NCBI GenBank assembly: GCA_937920515.1
Contig: CALEUG010000040.1
Coordinates: 1-57,226 of the forward strand
Direction: 5' to 3'
Length of the DNA: 57,226 nucleotides
DNA from: an uncultured bacterium
GTDB lineage: Bacteria > Acidobacteriota > Aminicenantia > Aminicenantales > Saccharicenantaceae
A program made the position numbers and the translations under genes. Position 1 is the first letter of the stretch. Every line of letters begins with the position of its first letter. This document shows positions 15,498 through 24,205 of this stretch, in pieces. The notes under the pieces were generated by a model. The model ran no database searches, had not been told where the DNA came from, and worked only from the letters and a program-made list of their open reading frames with translations.

Positions 15498-18176
15498 ATG
15501 CTCAAAAATATTTTTCATTATCAGGGAAGGAGAGGCTGTTTCTCTGCAGGCAGGTCAGGCCTTCATCCCATCCCCCCGCCCGGTCCTGGCTTGCTGGCCC
15601 TGTTTCTTTTTGTCCTGACCATAAGCCCGCTGGCAGCTGAACAGTTTAAGCCTTACTGGCCCTTAAATGTCAGCCGGCAATGGATCGGACCGGATTTCTA
15701 CGCCCAGCGCCTGGAAGACTGGAGGCTTAACAAAGGCGTAATTGAATGTCTGGGAGGAGGAGCTAACCGTTATCTTTACCTTTTGACCGGAGAAGCGGCC
15801 GAAGGTTCTGGCCTCCTGGAAGTCTCGGTCAGGGTCTCCGTCCCGGAACTTCCGGCCAGGGCTCGAGCCAGGAACTATGTCGGGCTCAGGCTGGGAATAA
15901 AAAGTCCCGGTGGTGACTACCGGGAAGCTGCGGTCGGCGGCCAGGGCCTGGAAGCCGGTCTGACCACTGAAGGCCTGCTGTTCATAGGAGAACTGGAAAG
16001 CGTCGGTTCAGACGAAAAACAGGAAGAGTTAAAAAGAGCCCTGCGGAAGGGCCTGGAACTCAGACTGGTCCTGGAAACGGCGGGCTCTCAGTCAGCGCTC
16101 AGGCTGGCAGTGGTTGAGCCGGAAACCGGGAAAGTGCTCGACGAACTGGAAGAAACTCGCCTTACCGGCAATAAGACCGCGGGCGGACTGGCCCTTATCT
16201 CCAGCCTGCCTGAAGTCCGGGTTGGGGCAGAGTCGGCTGTCAGCCGCTGGAGAGAGTTCAGGGTCCAGGGCAATCTTTTCAGAAACCGCCCGGAAAGGGC
16301 CCTGGGTCCGGTGGTCTTCACGCTTTATACCCTGAGCCGGAATAAGCTGACCCTGACCGCCCATCTGGTTCCGGGTTGCCTTGAGTCCGGGGCCGGGGCC
16401 GTGCTTGAAATCCGGGAGGACGGAAACTGGGTGCAGGCTGGCCGGAGCCGGGTGGACTCAGCTTCCTTGCTGGCCAGATTCAGGGTGGCCGGCTGGGATT
16501 CCAGCCGCGACCATGAATTCCGGGTCAGACTGGAAGGACAGGAACCCGGTCTGGAAATTACCCATAACCCTATCGGAATAATAAGAAAAGAGCCCTTCGA
16601 CCGGGAGCGGCTGCTGCTGGCGGTCCTGAGCAACCACCAGGAGGAGGGCTACCCCCACCACGGCCTGGTGTCGGCTCTGAAAAAACAGAACCCGGACCTG
16701 CTGTTTTTTGCTGGCAACCAGGTCTTCGGCCGGCCGAGCTCGTTCTGGCGTGAAAAATTTGCGTTGGAAGAAGCTCGCCGGGAATACCTCAGGCAGTGGC
16801 TGCTTTTCGGCTGGGCCTTTTCCGAGCTGCTAAAAGACAGGCCGGCCGTAATCCTGCCCGATACCCGGGATTTTTTCCAGACCAAACTCTGGGGTGAAAA
16901 CGGCCGGTTGGTGAAAACAGATGATTTCCCCGATCCCGTGGCTGCTCAGGACAGCGGCGGTTTCCTGATGCCGCCGGAATTCATCGACCTGGTGCTGGCC
17001 ACCCAGACTTCTCACCTGCCAGAAATTGAAGGTGGGTCGGCGTCCGAAAAGGATGGTGTCCCTTATTTCCGGGAAATAAGGTACGGCGGCCTGAGCCTGG
17101 CCGTTGCCTGCGACCGGTGGTTCAGGTCGGCACCGGCCTCGATTTGGCCCGAGGCCCGGATTAGAAACGGCTGGGCCTGGAATAGCGAGTTTGACCTCAA
17201 GAAGCAGGCGAGCCTCAAGCAGGCTCGGCTTCTGGGACCGGCCCAGTTGAAACTCCTGAGGAAGTGGGCCGAAGACTGGTCGGAGGGAGTCTGGATGAAA
17301 GCCCTGCTGACCCAGTCGCTCCGGGTATCGCTGCTGACCTTGCCCGCGGGCCGTCCGGGCGATGAAGCCCTGTGGCAATTGCAGCCGCTTAAGCCCGGCG
17401 AATATCCGCCCGATGACCTCCCGGTGGCCGACTTTACAAGCGGGGGCTGGCCGAAGCCGGACCGGGATGAAACCATCAGGATACTCCGACAGGCCTTTGC
17501 CCTGCACCTCTCCGGTTCTGGCGGACCGCCGGCTGCGCTCCAGTACGGGCTGGAAAAGCCCGGCGATGCGGTCTGGGCTTTTGTGCCGCCACCAATCGTG
17601 GCCGGCCCGGCTGTTCGCTGGATGCCGAAGCCTGTGAGCAGAACTCTTATCAATAAAGCACCCGTGGCCACCGGCGATTATGAAGATGCTTTTGGAAATA
17701 AGTTCAGTCTTAAGGTTATAACCAATCCCTTTGAAGGGGAAGCAATGCGGCCCGGGCGGGGCTCGGCTGGTTACGGATTGGTGATGTTTGACCGGAATGA
17801 AAGGCGGGTCATGCTGGATTGCCTGGTGCGTCCCGACAATTCTCCGGATGCGCAGTATAAATCCTATCCGGGCTGGCCGGTCGCTTTCAGTCAGCTGGAA
17901 AACGACGGGCGCCAGCCGGTGGCCTATCTACCACTTCTCCAGTTCAGGGGAATTTCTGACCCGGTGATTCAGGTGGTGGATGAAAAATCAAAGGAGGTTG
18001 TATACACCCTGAGAATCAAAGGCACCGAATTCCGCCCGCCGGTCTTCAGAGCCGGCAATTATACCATCCACTGCGGCCAGCCGGGGACTACTGCCTGGAA
18101 GGAGCTAAAAGGAATTTCTTCGCTGCCCTCCGCTGTCAGAAAAAATCTGGCCGTGGATTTCGGGCCCGGTAGATAG
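15498..18176 (+). CDS. PhoD-like metallophosphatase homologue, probable pseudoenzyme, exported
   Basis: 892-residue protein. After a long N-terminal leader and a hydrophobic export signal (LLALFLFVLTISPLAAE, about residues 32-48) comes a beta-rich region, then from about residue 365 a domain that follows the alkaline-phosphatase-D-like family of planctomycetes: KKQNPDLLFFAGNQVFG, LFGWAFSELLKDRP, SGGFLMPPEFI, TQTSHLPE, TSGGWPKPDRDETI and PGWPVAFSQLENDGRQP. The expected metal-ligand motifs are altered: GNQ where the family has GDQ, PDTRD where it has DDHD, and SGSGGPP where it has NGDQH. A carbohydrate-binding or structural role is more likely than catalysis. The start is 15498 or GTG 15489. 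Confidence 0.7.
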   Translation: MLKNIFHYQGRRGCFSAGRSGLHPIPPPGPGLLALFLFVLTISPLAAEQFKPYWPLNVSRQWIGPDFYAQRLEDWRLNKGVIECLGGGANRYLYLLTGEAAEGSGLLEVSVRVSVPELPARARARNYVGLRLGIKSPGGDYREAAVGGQGLEAGLTTEGLLFIGELESVGSDEKQEELKRALRKGLELRLVLETAGSQSALRLAVVEPETGKVLDELEETRLTGNKTAGGLALISSLPEVRVGAESAVSRWREFRVQGNLFRNRPERALGPVVFTLYTLSRNKLTLTAHLVPGCLESGAGAVLEIREDGNWVQAGRSRVDSASLLARFRVAGWDSSRDHEFRVRLEGQEPGLEITHNPIGIIRKEPFDRERLLLAVLSNHQEEGYPHHGLVSALKKQNPDLLFFAGNQVFGRPSSFWREKFALEEARREYLRQWLLFGWAFSELLKDRPAVILPDTRDFFQTKLWGENGRLVKTDDFPDPVAAQDSGGFLMPPEFIDLVLATQTSHLPEIEGGSASEKDGVPYFREIRYGGLSLAVACDRWFRSAPASIWPEARIRNGWAWNSEFDLKKQASLKQARLLGPAQLKLLRKWAEDWSEGVWMKALLTQSLRVSLLTLPAGRPGDEALWQLQPLKPGEYPPDDLPVADFTSGGWPKPDRDETIRILRQAFALHLSGSGGPPAALQYGLEKPGDAVWAFVPPPIVAGPAVRWMPKPVSRTLINKAPVATGDYEDAFGNKFSLKVITNPFEGEAMRPGRGSAGYGLVMFDRNERRVMLDCLVRPDNSPDAQYKSYPGWPVAFSQLENDGRQPVAYLPLLQFRGISDPVIQVVDEKSKEVVYTLRIKGTEFRPPVFRAGNYTIHCGQPGTTAWKELKGISSLPSAVRKNLAVDFGPGR

Positions 18177-18446
18177 CGGGCATGGAGTAAAGGTAACCCT
18201 GACCCGGGTTCCATTTTCGGATTTCCAGGACAGGGTTCCCCTGAGCTGTTTCACCAGGTCCTGGATTATCTGCCAGCCGAACGAGGTTGAAACCGTGGGG
18301 TCAAAGCTTTCGGGCAGTCCTGTTCCGTCATCGCTAATGGTCAGGGCAATTTGCCGGCCGTTCACTTTCTCCAGACTTACCCTTATGGTACCCTTTTTTC
18401 GCCCGTTGAAGGCATGTTTAAGAGAATTAGAAACGAGCAATTCAGA
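18177..18446 (-). pseudogene. Relic of a histidine-kinase ATPase domain (HisKA_2/HWE type)
   Basis: Only the C-terminal catalytic domain remains: ELLVSNSLKHAFNG (N-box), TISDDGTGLPESFD (G1 box), SFGWQIIQDLVKQLRG (G2 region) and a final beta-strand RVRVTF. A TGA at 18447-18449 lies in frame just before it, the sensor and dimerisation domains are missing, and thiL ends 18 bases upstream. At the other end the frame runs on into the antisense of the preceding gene (to 18105). A broken remnant of a sensor kinase, not a functional gene. Confidence 0.75.
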
Positions 18447-18466
18447 TCAAGGCCGGGGTCAATCTT

Positions 18467-19495
18467 TCAGCGGAAGTGGTCGAAGCCGCTTTTCCCCAGG
18501 CTGACCTGCACCTGGTTTTTGAAATAGCGGAGAACTCCCGGCTCGGCCGTAACCTGGCCTATGGCCGGCAGGGGGCGCTTGAAGCGCCGGAAATATTTTT
18601 CGGCCAGGCCGGCGAATTTTTCCGGGGCAACCGTCAGCAGAAGGCAATAATCTTCGCCCCCGGCAGCAGCGACTTCCTCCAGGTTCCAGCCATATTTCTG
18701 GCTGCACTTTTTCAGGGCAGATGAGACCGGCAGCTGTTCCAGAAATATTCTCACCCCGCAGTCCGACCTTTCCATTATCCTTCTCAGGTCGGAGTCGATG
18801 CCGTCAGAGACGTCCATCATGGCCCGGACTTCTGGCTGCCCGGCCAGAAACTGCCCTTCTTCCAGGTGGGGTCGCGGCCGGTAATGACGCTTTACCAGGT
18901 ACCTTTCTTCCGGCTTCAGTTTATTATCAGGTATGTTTTTCAGAATAAGCCTCAGGCCGCCTTCGGAATCTCCCAGGTTGCCGGTGACCGCCACTATATC
19001 GCCGGGCCGGGCTGATGAACGGTACCTGATATGTCTTCCGTCAGCTTCTCCCAAAATAACCACGTTGATGACCAGACCGTTCCTGGACCCGGTGGTGTCG
19101 CCGCCCAGGAGATGGACCCCTGTCCGGCGGGCGAGCTGCCGCCAGCCCCGGAAGAATTCATCCAGCCAGGAAATCTCCGTCCCGGGCGGAATGGCTATTG
19201 ATAGAAAAGCCCACCCCGGGCGCCCGCCCATGGCCGCCATATCGCTGAGGTTGACGGCCAGGGATTTGTAACCGAGGTTGAGCGGAGAAATCCTCCCCCC
19301 CAGGAAATGAACACCGTCTATCAACAGGTCGGTTGTAACCAGAAGTTTCTTCTGGCCTTTCCACGGCAGGACGGCGCAGTCGTCTCCGATGCCCAGCACT
19401 CCGGGCGGCAGCATTCTCGTAAAGCCTGAAGAGAAGCGGGAGATAAAACCGAACTCTCCCAGGTCTTCGATTTTAAGCCTTTTTTTATTCTTCAT
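18467..19495 (-). CDS. thiL: Thiamine-monophosphate kinase
   Basis: Phosphorylates thiamine monophosphate to the cofactor thiamine diphosphate with ATP, the last step of the pathway. AIRS/PurM-like fold, 342 residues. Seen: GIGDDCAVLP near residues 35-44, TTDLLIDGVHF near 54-64, NLSDMAAMGG near 82-91, GGDTTGS near 131 and MMDVSDGIDSDL near 218. GCAGGAGAG lies upstream of the ATG. It is third in the order thiM-thiE-thiL on the minus strand, 192 bases after thiE, so it probably shares the riboswitch-controlled transcript. Confidence 0.96.
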   Translation of the reverse strand: MKNKKRLKIEDLGEFGFISRFSSGFTRMLPPGVLGIGDDCAVLPWKGQKKLLVTTDLLIDGVHFLGGRISPLNLGYKSLAVNLSDMAAMGGRPGWAFLSIAIPPGTEISWLDEFFRGWRQLARRTGVHLLGGDTTGSRNGLVINVVILGEADGRHIRYRSSARPGDIVAVTGNLGDSEGGLRLILKNIPDNKLKPEERYLVKRHYRPRPHLEEGQFLAGQPEVRAMMDVSDGIDSDLRRIMERSDCGVRIFLEQLPVSSALKKCSQKYGWNLEEVAAAGGEDYCLLLTVAPEKFAGLAEKYFRRFKRPLPAIGQVTAEPGVLRYFKNQVQVSLGKSGFDHFR

Positions 19496-19687
19496 AATGT
19501 GACTCTCCTGCTCCGGGCCTCTGGCCGACCTGAGGTTGAATCATCCTGGGTTCGAGCCTGAAATCTCTGTCTGGGATTCCGTTAGTCTGGTTCGCTTTTC
19601 TTTACACCTGAGGTAACGGCGTTTCATTTTCCTGTTATTAGCCAGACCAACCATTTGACCCAGGGGACATCGGTTGCCCTCATAATT

Positions 19688-20335
19688 TTACCCGGCTCGC
19701 CTGGCTTCATCTATCAGCGAGCGCAACCTCCTGGCCGCCTGTTCCGGGTCGGGGGCGGCACAGATGGCCGAGACCACGGCCAGGCCGTCAGCCCCGGACC
19801 TGATGACTTCGACCGCGTTTTGCTCGTTGAGGCCGCCGATGGCTACCAGCGGAAGTGTGGTTAACTGCCTGGCCCGGGCCAGCCCTTCCAGCCCCCAGGC
19901 CGGCCCGGTGTCGGTCTTGGTGGGCGTGGGAAAGACCGGGCTGATAGCCAGGTAGTCTACCGGCTGGTTTCTGGCCTCCTCTAACTGTTCAAGGTTTTCC
20001 ACCGAAAGCCCGATGATGGCTTCAGGACCCAGGCATTTCCTCACAACTTCGGCCGGCAGGTCGCTCTGGCCAAGATGGACTCCGGCCGCTCCAGCAGCCA
20101 GGGCCACGTCCAGGCGGTCGTTGATTATTAAAGGAACCCCGGGGGGCAGAATCTCTTTCAGGTTTAAGGCCAGCTCCAGGTATTCCCGAGAAGAACAGTC
20201 TTTTTCTCTGAGCTGGACAACAGTCACCCCGCCGGCCACGGCCTTTCTTACCACCTCGGTCAGCGGACGGTTGCCGGCCAGGCGGCGGTCGGTGACCAGG
20301 TAAAGGGTGAAATCAATCGCCCTGGATGGATTCAT
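19688..20335 (-). CDS. thiE: Thiamine-phosphate synthase
   Basis: Joins hydroxymethylpyrimidine diphosphate and hydroxyethylthiazole phosphate to give thiamine phosphate. TIM barrel, 215 residues. Landmarks: LYLVTDRRLAG near residue 11, VVQLREKDCSSREYL near 39, LIINDRLDVALAAGAAGVHL near 70, and GLSVENLEQ, SPVFPTPTKTD and VAIGGLNEQN further on, all canonical. Its own Shine-Dalgarno is weak (GAGAAAG), and a small possible reading frame ends 23 bases inside its 5' end, so translation may be coupled. It lies 256 bases downstream of thiM. Confidence 0.97.
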   Translation of the reverse strand: MNPSRAIDFTLYLVTDRRLAGNRPLTEVVRKAVAGGVTVVQLREKDCSSREYLELALNLKEILPPGVPLIINDRLDVALAAGAAGVHLGQSDLPAEVVRKCLGPEAIIGLSVENLEQLEEARNQPVDYLAISPVFPTPTKTDTGPAWGLEGLARARQLTTLPLVAIGGLNEQNAVEVIRSGADGLAVVSAICAAPDPEQAARRLRSLIDEARRAG

Positions 20336-20492
20336 GAACTTTCTCGCTGCTTTTGCTTGAAATCATACCATCCTTCCTCACAATGGAGGCAGGAGTCTTT
20401 TTGATCAGGAACGTTCTCTGCCGGGTTGGCCGGGCCAGTTTCGGGGATGGAATCATTACAGACTGATTCCCGTTCTCGGGCCAATCATACAT
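20313..20492 (-). CDS. Possible 59-residue small protein between thiM and thiE
   Basis: In the thiM-thiE gap an ATG at 20492 follows AGGAGGTG (about 10 bases away) and opens a frame of 59 codons ending at TGA 20313-20315, inside thiE. The protein starts MYDWPENGNQSV and is Lys/Ser-rich with no recognised domain or membrane span. The Shine-Dalgarno mirrors that of thiM (ACAGGAGGTGT in both). It may be a leader peptide coupling thiE translation or simply chance. Confidence 0.3.
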   Translation of the reverse strand: MYDWPENGNQSVMIPSPKLARPTRQRTFLIKKTPASIVRKDGMISSKSSEKVHESIQGD

Positions 20493-20591
20493 TCTAAAAT
20501 AACACCTCCTGTTTGTCCGGCGACTTGATGTCGGTCGCTCCGAATTTTGCCCGCGCCTTCAATTACCGTGTAGCCCGGCCATCAGCTTATC

Positions 20592-21392
20592 TCAGGCGCC
20601 TGTTCTCAACCTCTCCTTTATTTCTTTTTCCCCGACAAGATGCAGCCAGTCCAGGAAATGTAGCTCGAAACTGGCCGGTCCCCGGGCCTGTTCGGCGGCC
20701 AGCTCTCCGCAAATGCCCATGACAGCCATGGCTCCGGCCGCAGCTTCCAGGGTGTCGGAGTTTACGGCCGCAAAAGCCCCGGTCAGGGCCGAAGCCGTGC
20801 AGCCCAGGCCGGTTACCCTGGGCATCAACGGGTGGCCGTTCTCGATCCGGATGGTCTCGCCGTTTCTGATAATTATATCAGCTGGACCGCTGATGCTGAC
20901 CGCGCAGCCGTACCGGAGGGACAGCTCCCGCCCGGCCTCAACCGCCGCTTCGGGCCCTTGCAGGCTGTCGACGCCCTTTGTCCTGGCACCGGAATCAACC
21001 AGAGCCAGAATTTCAGAGCCGTTGCCGCGGATGATGGCCACCGGGCCGGTGTCAAGAAGATGGCGAGCCGTATTGGTGCGAAAGGATGTGGCCCCGGCTC
21101 CCACCGGGTCCAGCACCACCGGAATTCTTTTCTTTTCGGCGGCCCGGACCGCCTTGTCCATGGCCTCTACCCAGTGGCGGCTCAGCGTGCCTATGTTTAT
21201 CACCAGGGCCGAAGCCAGGCCAACCATTTCTTCCACTTCTTCCACGGCGTGGGCCATGACCGGCGAAGCTCCTATGGACAGCAGGGCGTTGGCCGTCAGG
21301 TTCATGACCACGAAGTTGGTGATGTTATGAACGAGTGGGGCCTGCTGGCGGATATTTTTCAGGTCCCGGATGACAGTCTGAGCTGAAAACAT
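20592..21392 (-). CDS. thiM: Hydroxyethylthiazole kinase
   Basis: Salvages the thiazole moiety by ATP-dependent phosphorylation. Ribokinase-like fold, 266 residues. Seen: PLVHNITNFVVMNLTANALL near residues 19-38, SPVMAHAVEE near 43, LDPVGAGATSFR near 91 and GLGCTASALTGAFAA near 195 with the catalytic Cys. It starts 64 bases downstream of the TPP riboswitch with a strong AGGAGGTG Shine-Dalgarno, so salvage is directly feedback-controlled. With thiE and thiL it forms a salvage-to-cofactor route; no thiC or thiG is present here. Confidence 0.97.
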   Translation of the reverse strand: MFSAQTVIRDLKNIRQQAPLVHNITNFVVMNLTANALLSIGASPVMAHAVEEVEEMVGLASALVINIGTLSRHWVEAMDKAVRAAEKKRIPVVLDPVGAGATSFRTNTARHLLDTGPVAIIRGNGSEILALVDSGARTKGVDSLQGPEAAVEAGRELSLRYGCAVSISGPADIIIRNGETIRIENGHPLMPRVTGLGCTASALTGAFAAVNSDTLEAAAGAMAVMGICGELAAEQARGPASFELHFLDWLHLVGEKEIKERLRTGA

Positions 21393-21456
21393 GGTCTACA
21401 CCTCCTGTCTTGAGCTGATTCTGTCCGGTGCGGCTGAGTTCTGGACCCTGAAGACT

Positions 21457-21541
21457 CTGTCTCCCTACGCTGGCATTACCCAGTTCAGGTTCAGAGGGTT
21501 TGCTCTCAGCCTTCGTCCGATGCCGAAGGCACCCCTGACAG
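21457..21541 (-). ncRNA. TPP (THI-box) riboswitch
   Basis: Read on the minus strand the aptamer has every conserved piece: CTGTCAGGGGTGCC, GGCTGAGAG, ACCCTCTGAACCTGA, CTGGGTAATGCCAG and CGTAGGGA, closed by a P1 stem CTGTC/GACAG. It sits between the promoter at 21552-21580 and thiM and turns down the operon when thiamine diphosphate is abundant. No T-run terminator follows, so control is probably at translation initiation. Confidence 0.97.
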
Positions 21542-21551
21542 AACATATTTT

Positions 21552-21580
21552 ATTTAATATAAAATCCTGGTCGCTGTCAA
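21552..21580 (-). promoter_or_regulatory. Promoter of the thi operon
   Basis: On the minus strand a perfect TTGACA (21580-21575) is followed after 17 bases by TTAAAT (21557-21552); TATTAA overlaps at 15 bases. Transcription would start almost at the first riboswitch base. Confidence 0.65.
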
Positions 21581-21629
21581 CGAATCAGGGGCTCTTCAGT
21601 CTTATGGTCGCCTTCTTAGATGTCGTCCG

Positions 21630-21775
21630 CTGGCGAACCGCTGACCTGATATATTCTTGGCCTGGAATGATATCACCACAGAGCCGCGCCGGAGGTGTGA
21701 GACACTGTAACACCCATCTCATCTTTCTTGCTTACCCTGAGGTGTCACTGAGGTAACTGGCCCGGCACAACCGGG
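21630..21775. repeat. Dispersed degenerate repeat, copy B
   Basis: Homologous to 7629-7792 over its length, with the same ordered anchors: CTGGCGAACCGCTGACC, AATGATAT at +36, AACACC.ATCTCAT at +79, GGTGTCAC and CCCGGCACAAC. It lies upstream of the thi promoter and carries a local GGTGT/ACACC inverted pair. Probably a mobile-element remnant. Confidence 0.6.
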
Positions 21776-22283
21776 TATAAAGCGGGGCTCTTAATTCCGA
21801 AGTGTGGCGCAATAATAGAGGGATGTGGCAGGAACTCCTTGACGTATAACGACTCAGGAAAGGAGTTAACCGGCGGCGATGGGCAGTGGAGATTTCAGGC
21901 TGAAATTCCTGAATTTACAGGGGTATGTACGGGGTCAACACATCAGTGACACTTTTATTCTGGAGTCTTAAAGAAGAAGATTTTCTTTACCGGAGATCCC
22001 GACTGATTGCGTAATAAGACAGCCATAGCGGGTGAATCGCAAATTCTCCCGGGCTAATAGGTATTCAAAACTTAGGCTTTTATAGAGAGGCCCAGGTGTC
22101 ACCGGTGTTTCTGATCCAGCGCAGAGTATAAGGTTGGGGGCTTTGGAGCGAAGGGGGAAGGAGGTATCAATCAGGGTTGAATTAAAGAGAAGAGGACGGG
22201 CAGTTGTCCTCACCGCGGCAGAAGGCGCGGGCATCTGCATCAATATCAAAAAGAGTGAAGGCCAGTAACCGGAACCGCGAGGG
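21776..22283. other. Intergenic region, possible mobile-element debris
   Basis: About 500 bases with no believable gene. A hairpin pairs AACTCCTT (21833-21840) with AAGGAGTT (21860-21867). A 93-codon minus-strand frame at 21968-22249 has no start signal or protein-like composition. Its position beside repeat copy B suggests degraded inserted DNA. Confidence 0.35.
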
Positions 22284-22937
22284 TTAATAGCAGTAGCCGA
22301 TCATGAACACCCAGGTCCGGGTCTTGATTTCCTGCATCCACTCCACTCCGGGCTTCAGGATGTTGGTCAGCCCCAGGTCGTAGCGGGCATCCACCGAGAA
22401 ATAACCCGGTCCCCAGCGCTGGGTAAAGAGGAGCCCGAAAGTAATCCCGTATTCTGATTTTTGAACGTCGGACTTGATGTCTTCCGTTTCCCTGCTGTAG
22501 GGGTCAATCATGGCAATGCTGGCCTTCTGGTTGAAACCAAAAAACGGTCCGACCAGAATTGAAGGGACTGCGGCTGCACCTTCCAGGGAAAGGTTTATCT
22601 TTAACAGGACGGGAACTTCAAAGTAGTCGAAGTTGAACCGGGCTTCGAAATCGTATTCGGGGTCAACCAGGCGAGCTCCTTTCTGCAGGTAGAGCACTTC
22701 GGGCTGGATGGAGACACCCGGCAGGAACTCGAAGCTGGCAAAAATCCCTGCGGCCCAGCCCCTCCTGGTCTTCCAGGGAAAGCCTTCGAGAAAGGTCTCG
22801 GGCACCGACTTCAACTTGCCAGGGGTCAACCCGCCCTTGACACCGAAGTGAAACTGGGCCCTGGCCGGTGATACCATCAGACCTCCCACCAGGATAAGAG
22901 CGATTATTAAAAGCAGCCAGTGCCGGTTCTTTTCCAT
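22284..22937 (-). CDS. Outer-membrane beta-barrel protein (PorT/OMP_b-brl-like)
   Basis: 217-residue small porin-like barrel. Signal peptide LLLIIALILVGGLMVSPARAQ is followed by FHFGVKGGLTPGKL, a typical first strand, and then alternating hydrophobic/aromatic strands (GIFASFEFLPGVSIQPEVLYLQKGA). The chain ends in aromatic Tyr residues (MIGYCY), as expected for BAM recognition. The start at 22937 is fixed by AAGGAGGG eight bases upstream. A sigma-70-like promoter lies at 22988-23016. Function unknown, probably structural or adhesive. Confidence 0.8.
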   Translation of the reverse strand: MEKNRHWLLLIIALILVGGLMVSPARAQFHFGVKGGLTPGKLKSVPETFLEGFPWKTRRGWAAGIFASFEFLPGVSIQPEVLYLQKGARLVDPEYDFEARFNFDYFEVPVLLKINLSLEGAAAVPSILVGPFFGFNQKASIAMIDPYSRETEDIKSDVQKSEYGITFGLLFTQRWGPGYFSVDARYDLGLTNILKPGVEWMQEIKTRTWVFMIGYCY

Positions 22938-22987
22938 GGAATTAACCCTCCTTGTTTTCATCGGCTCGGGTTGAATAACCTGTCTAA

Positions 22988-23016
22988 TAGATACTTTAAT
23001 CTGATTTTAAAAGCAA
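22988..23016 (-). promoter_or_regulatory. Promoter of the outer-membrane barrel gene
   Basis: On the minus strand TTGCTT (23016-23011) and TATCTA (22993-22988) are separated by 17 bases. Confidence 0.5.
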
Positions 23017-23215
23017 GAGCAACGGGGCAGGCAGGCTGTTGCGGCCTGGTTCCGGCAATTTTCCATTTCCTCTTTTCTTTCTTAAAAAACCCGGCTGACG
23101 ACTGAAGGAGCCAAGGAAAAGGACGCAGACCAGGTCCTGAACGGCTTCCTGTCATTTTGGCCGGCCGCCAGATTTATGACCCCGGTCTGGCTTTCTTAGT
23201 GGCTTTCTGATTCTC

Positions 23216-23224
23216 TGGTATAAT
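23216..23224 (+). promoter_or_regulatory. Extended -10 promoter of the exported protein gene at 23281
   Basis: TGGTATAAT combines a TGn extension with a consensus -10 (23219-23224). The -35 (TTAGTG at 23196) is poor. The rest of the roughly 340-base divergent gap shows nothing else. Confidence 0.55.
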
Positions 23225-23280
23225 AAAGCCCCGGTCTTCAGGACACAGGTCGCACGGCCTGCTGGATAATGAGGTGATTG

Positions 23281-24081
23281 ATGGTCAGAAATAGACTTAT
23301 TTCCTGCCTGCGAAAACAGTTGCTATTCCTTTTCATTTTACCGAGCCTGACCCTTACTCTTCAGGCTCAAACCGCTGCCGAAGTATCTGTTGACCAGATA
23401 GTGGAAAGGGCCTACCAGAGATTGGCTCCCTACCAGAACTTCGGCCGCTGGCAGGCCCTGGTCGTTTCTTCTCAGACCAGTGCCGACCGCCACTGGCAGC
23501 CCGAGAAAATAAGGCGGGTAACCAGGCGAATGAAGTTTGACGGAGGCCTGCTGGACGAAGAAATCCTGGAAGCCATAGAAATCGAAAAGGGCCGGACCAG
23601 GGATATAACCGAACAGTATCGCCGGCAGAGACGGGAAGAATTGAATAAATTGAGAGAAGAAAGGAAAAGGGCAGAAGATTCGGGTCGCCGGCCGGGCCCC
23701 GGGCTTACCCTCAGCCTGGAAGACCTGATTCCCTTCAGTGATAAGAACAGGAACCGCTACGATTTCCGATTAAAGGGAGAGTCTGAGTTAAACGGTAACT
23801 CCGTGTACCTGGTGGAGGCCAGGGCCAGGGAGAAAAAGGAATTCCTTTTTGAGGGTCTTTTTTTCGTAAGCCGGGATTCATACGACCTGGTGAGGGTTGA
23901 GGTAACGCCGGCCAACCTGCCCTCCTTTGTCCGGGAGTTCCTGATGGAAGTGGACCTGGACCGCTGGCAGGAAAGGCTGATCATGAAGAAGGTCAGGATA
24001 AAAATATACGGCCGCTTTCTTTTTAAGTCTATTAGGAGAATAGTGGAAGAAGATTATCTTGAGTTTCAGCCGCTTGACTGA
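23281..24081 (+). CDS. Exported protein of unknown function, lipoprotein-carrier-like
   Basis: 266 residues. A signal peptide (LLFLFILPSLTLTLQAQ, to about residue 30) is followed by a domain with curved beta-sheet character: charged helix QYRRQRREELNKLREERKRAED (about 120-141), then strands YDFRLKGESELNGNSVYLVEARA and FEGLFFVSRDSYDLVRVEV, reminiscent of LolA/LolB-like or DUF4292-type outer-membrane assembly proteins. This family assignment is tentative. GAGGTG precedes the ATG at 23281. It may share a transcript with the following nucleotidyltransferase gene 124 bases downstream. Confidence 0.6.
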   Translation: MVRNRLISCLRKQLLFLFILPSLTLTLQAQTAAEVSVDQIVERAYQRLAPYQNFGRWQALVVSSQTSADRHWQPEKIRRVTRRMKFDGGLLDEEILEAIEIEKGRTRDITEQYRRQRREELNKLREERKRAEDSGRRPGPGLTLSLEDLIPFSDKNRNRYDFRLKGESELNGNSVYLVEARAREKKEFLFEGLFFVSRDSYDLVRVEVTPANLPSFVREFLMEVDLDRWQERLIMKKVRIKIYGRFLFKSIRRIVEEDYLEFQPLD

Positions 24082-24205
24082 GAACCCGGAAGTATTCAAG
24101 TCCCGGGCTGGCTGTCCATCGCTGGACAAGCGGTTGCCATTAATTTAAAATTAGCCAGCCTGATAACGATTCTGTTGAGGCCTGGTTAGACTGAAGGAGA
24201 AAATT

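Noticed and set aside
19540..19570. GGGTTCGAGCC resembling a tRNA T-loop
   Set aside because: No matching acceptor stem, anticodon arm or D-arm around it.
21391..21756. 121-codon plus-strand frame across the thi leader
   Set aside because: It is antisense to the TPP riboswitch and thi promoter; such frames are a common false gene call.
21968..22249. 93-codon minus-strand frame
   Set aside because: No ribosome site, no protein-like pattern, and it lies in probable mobile-element debris.
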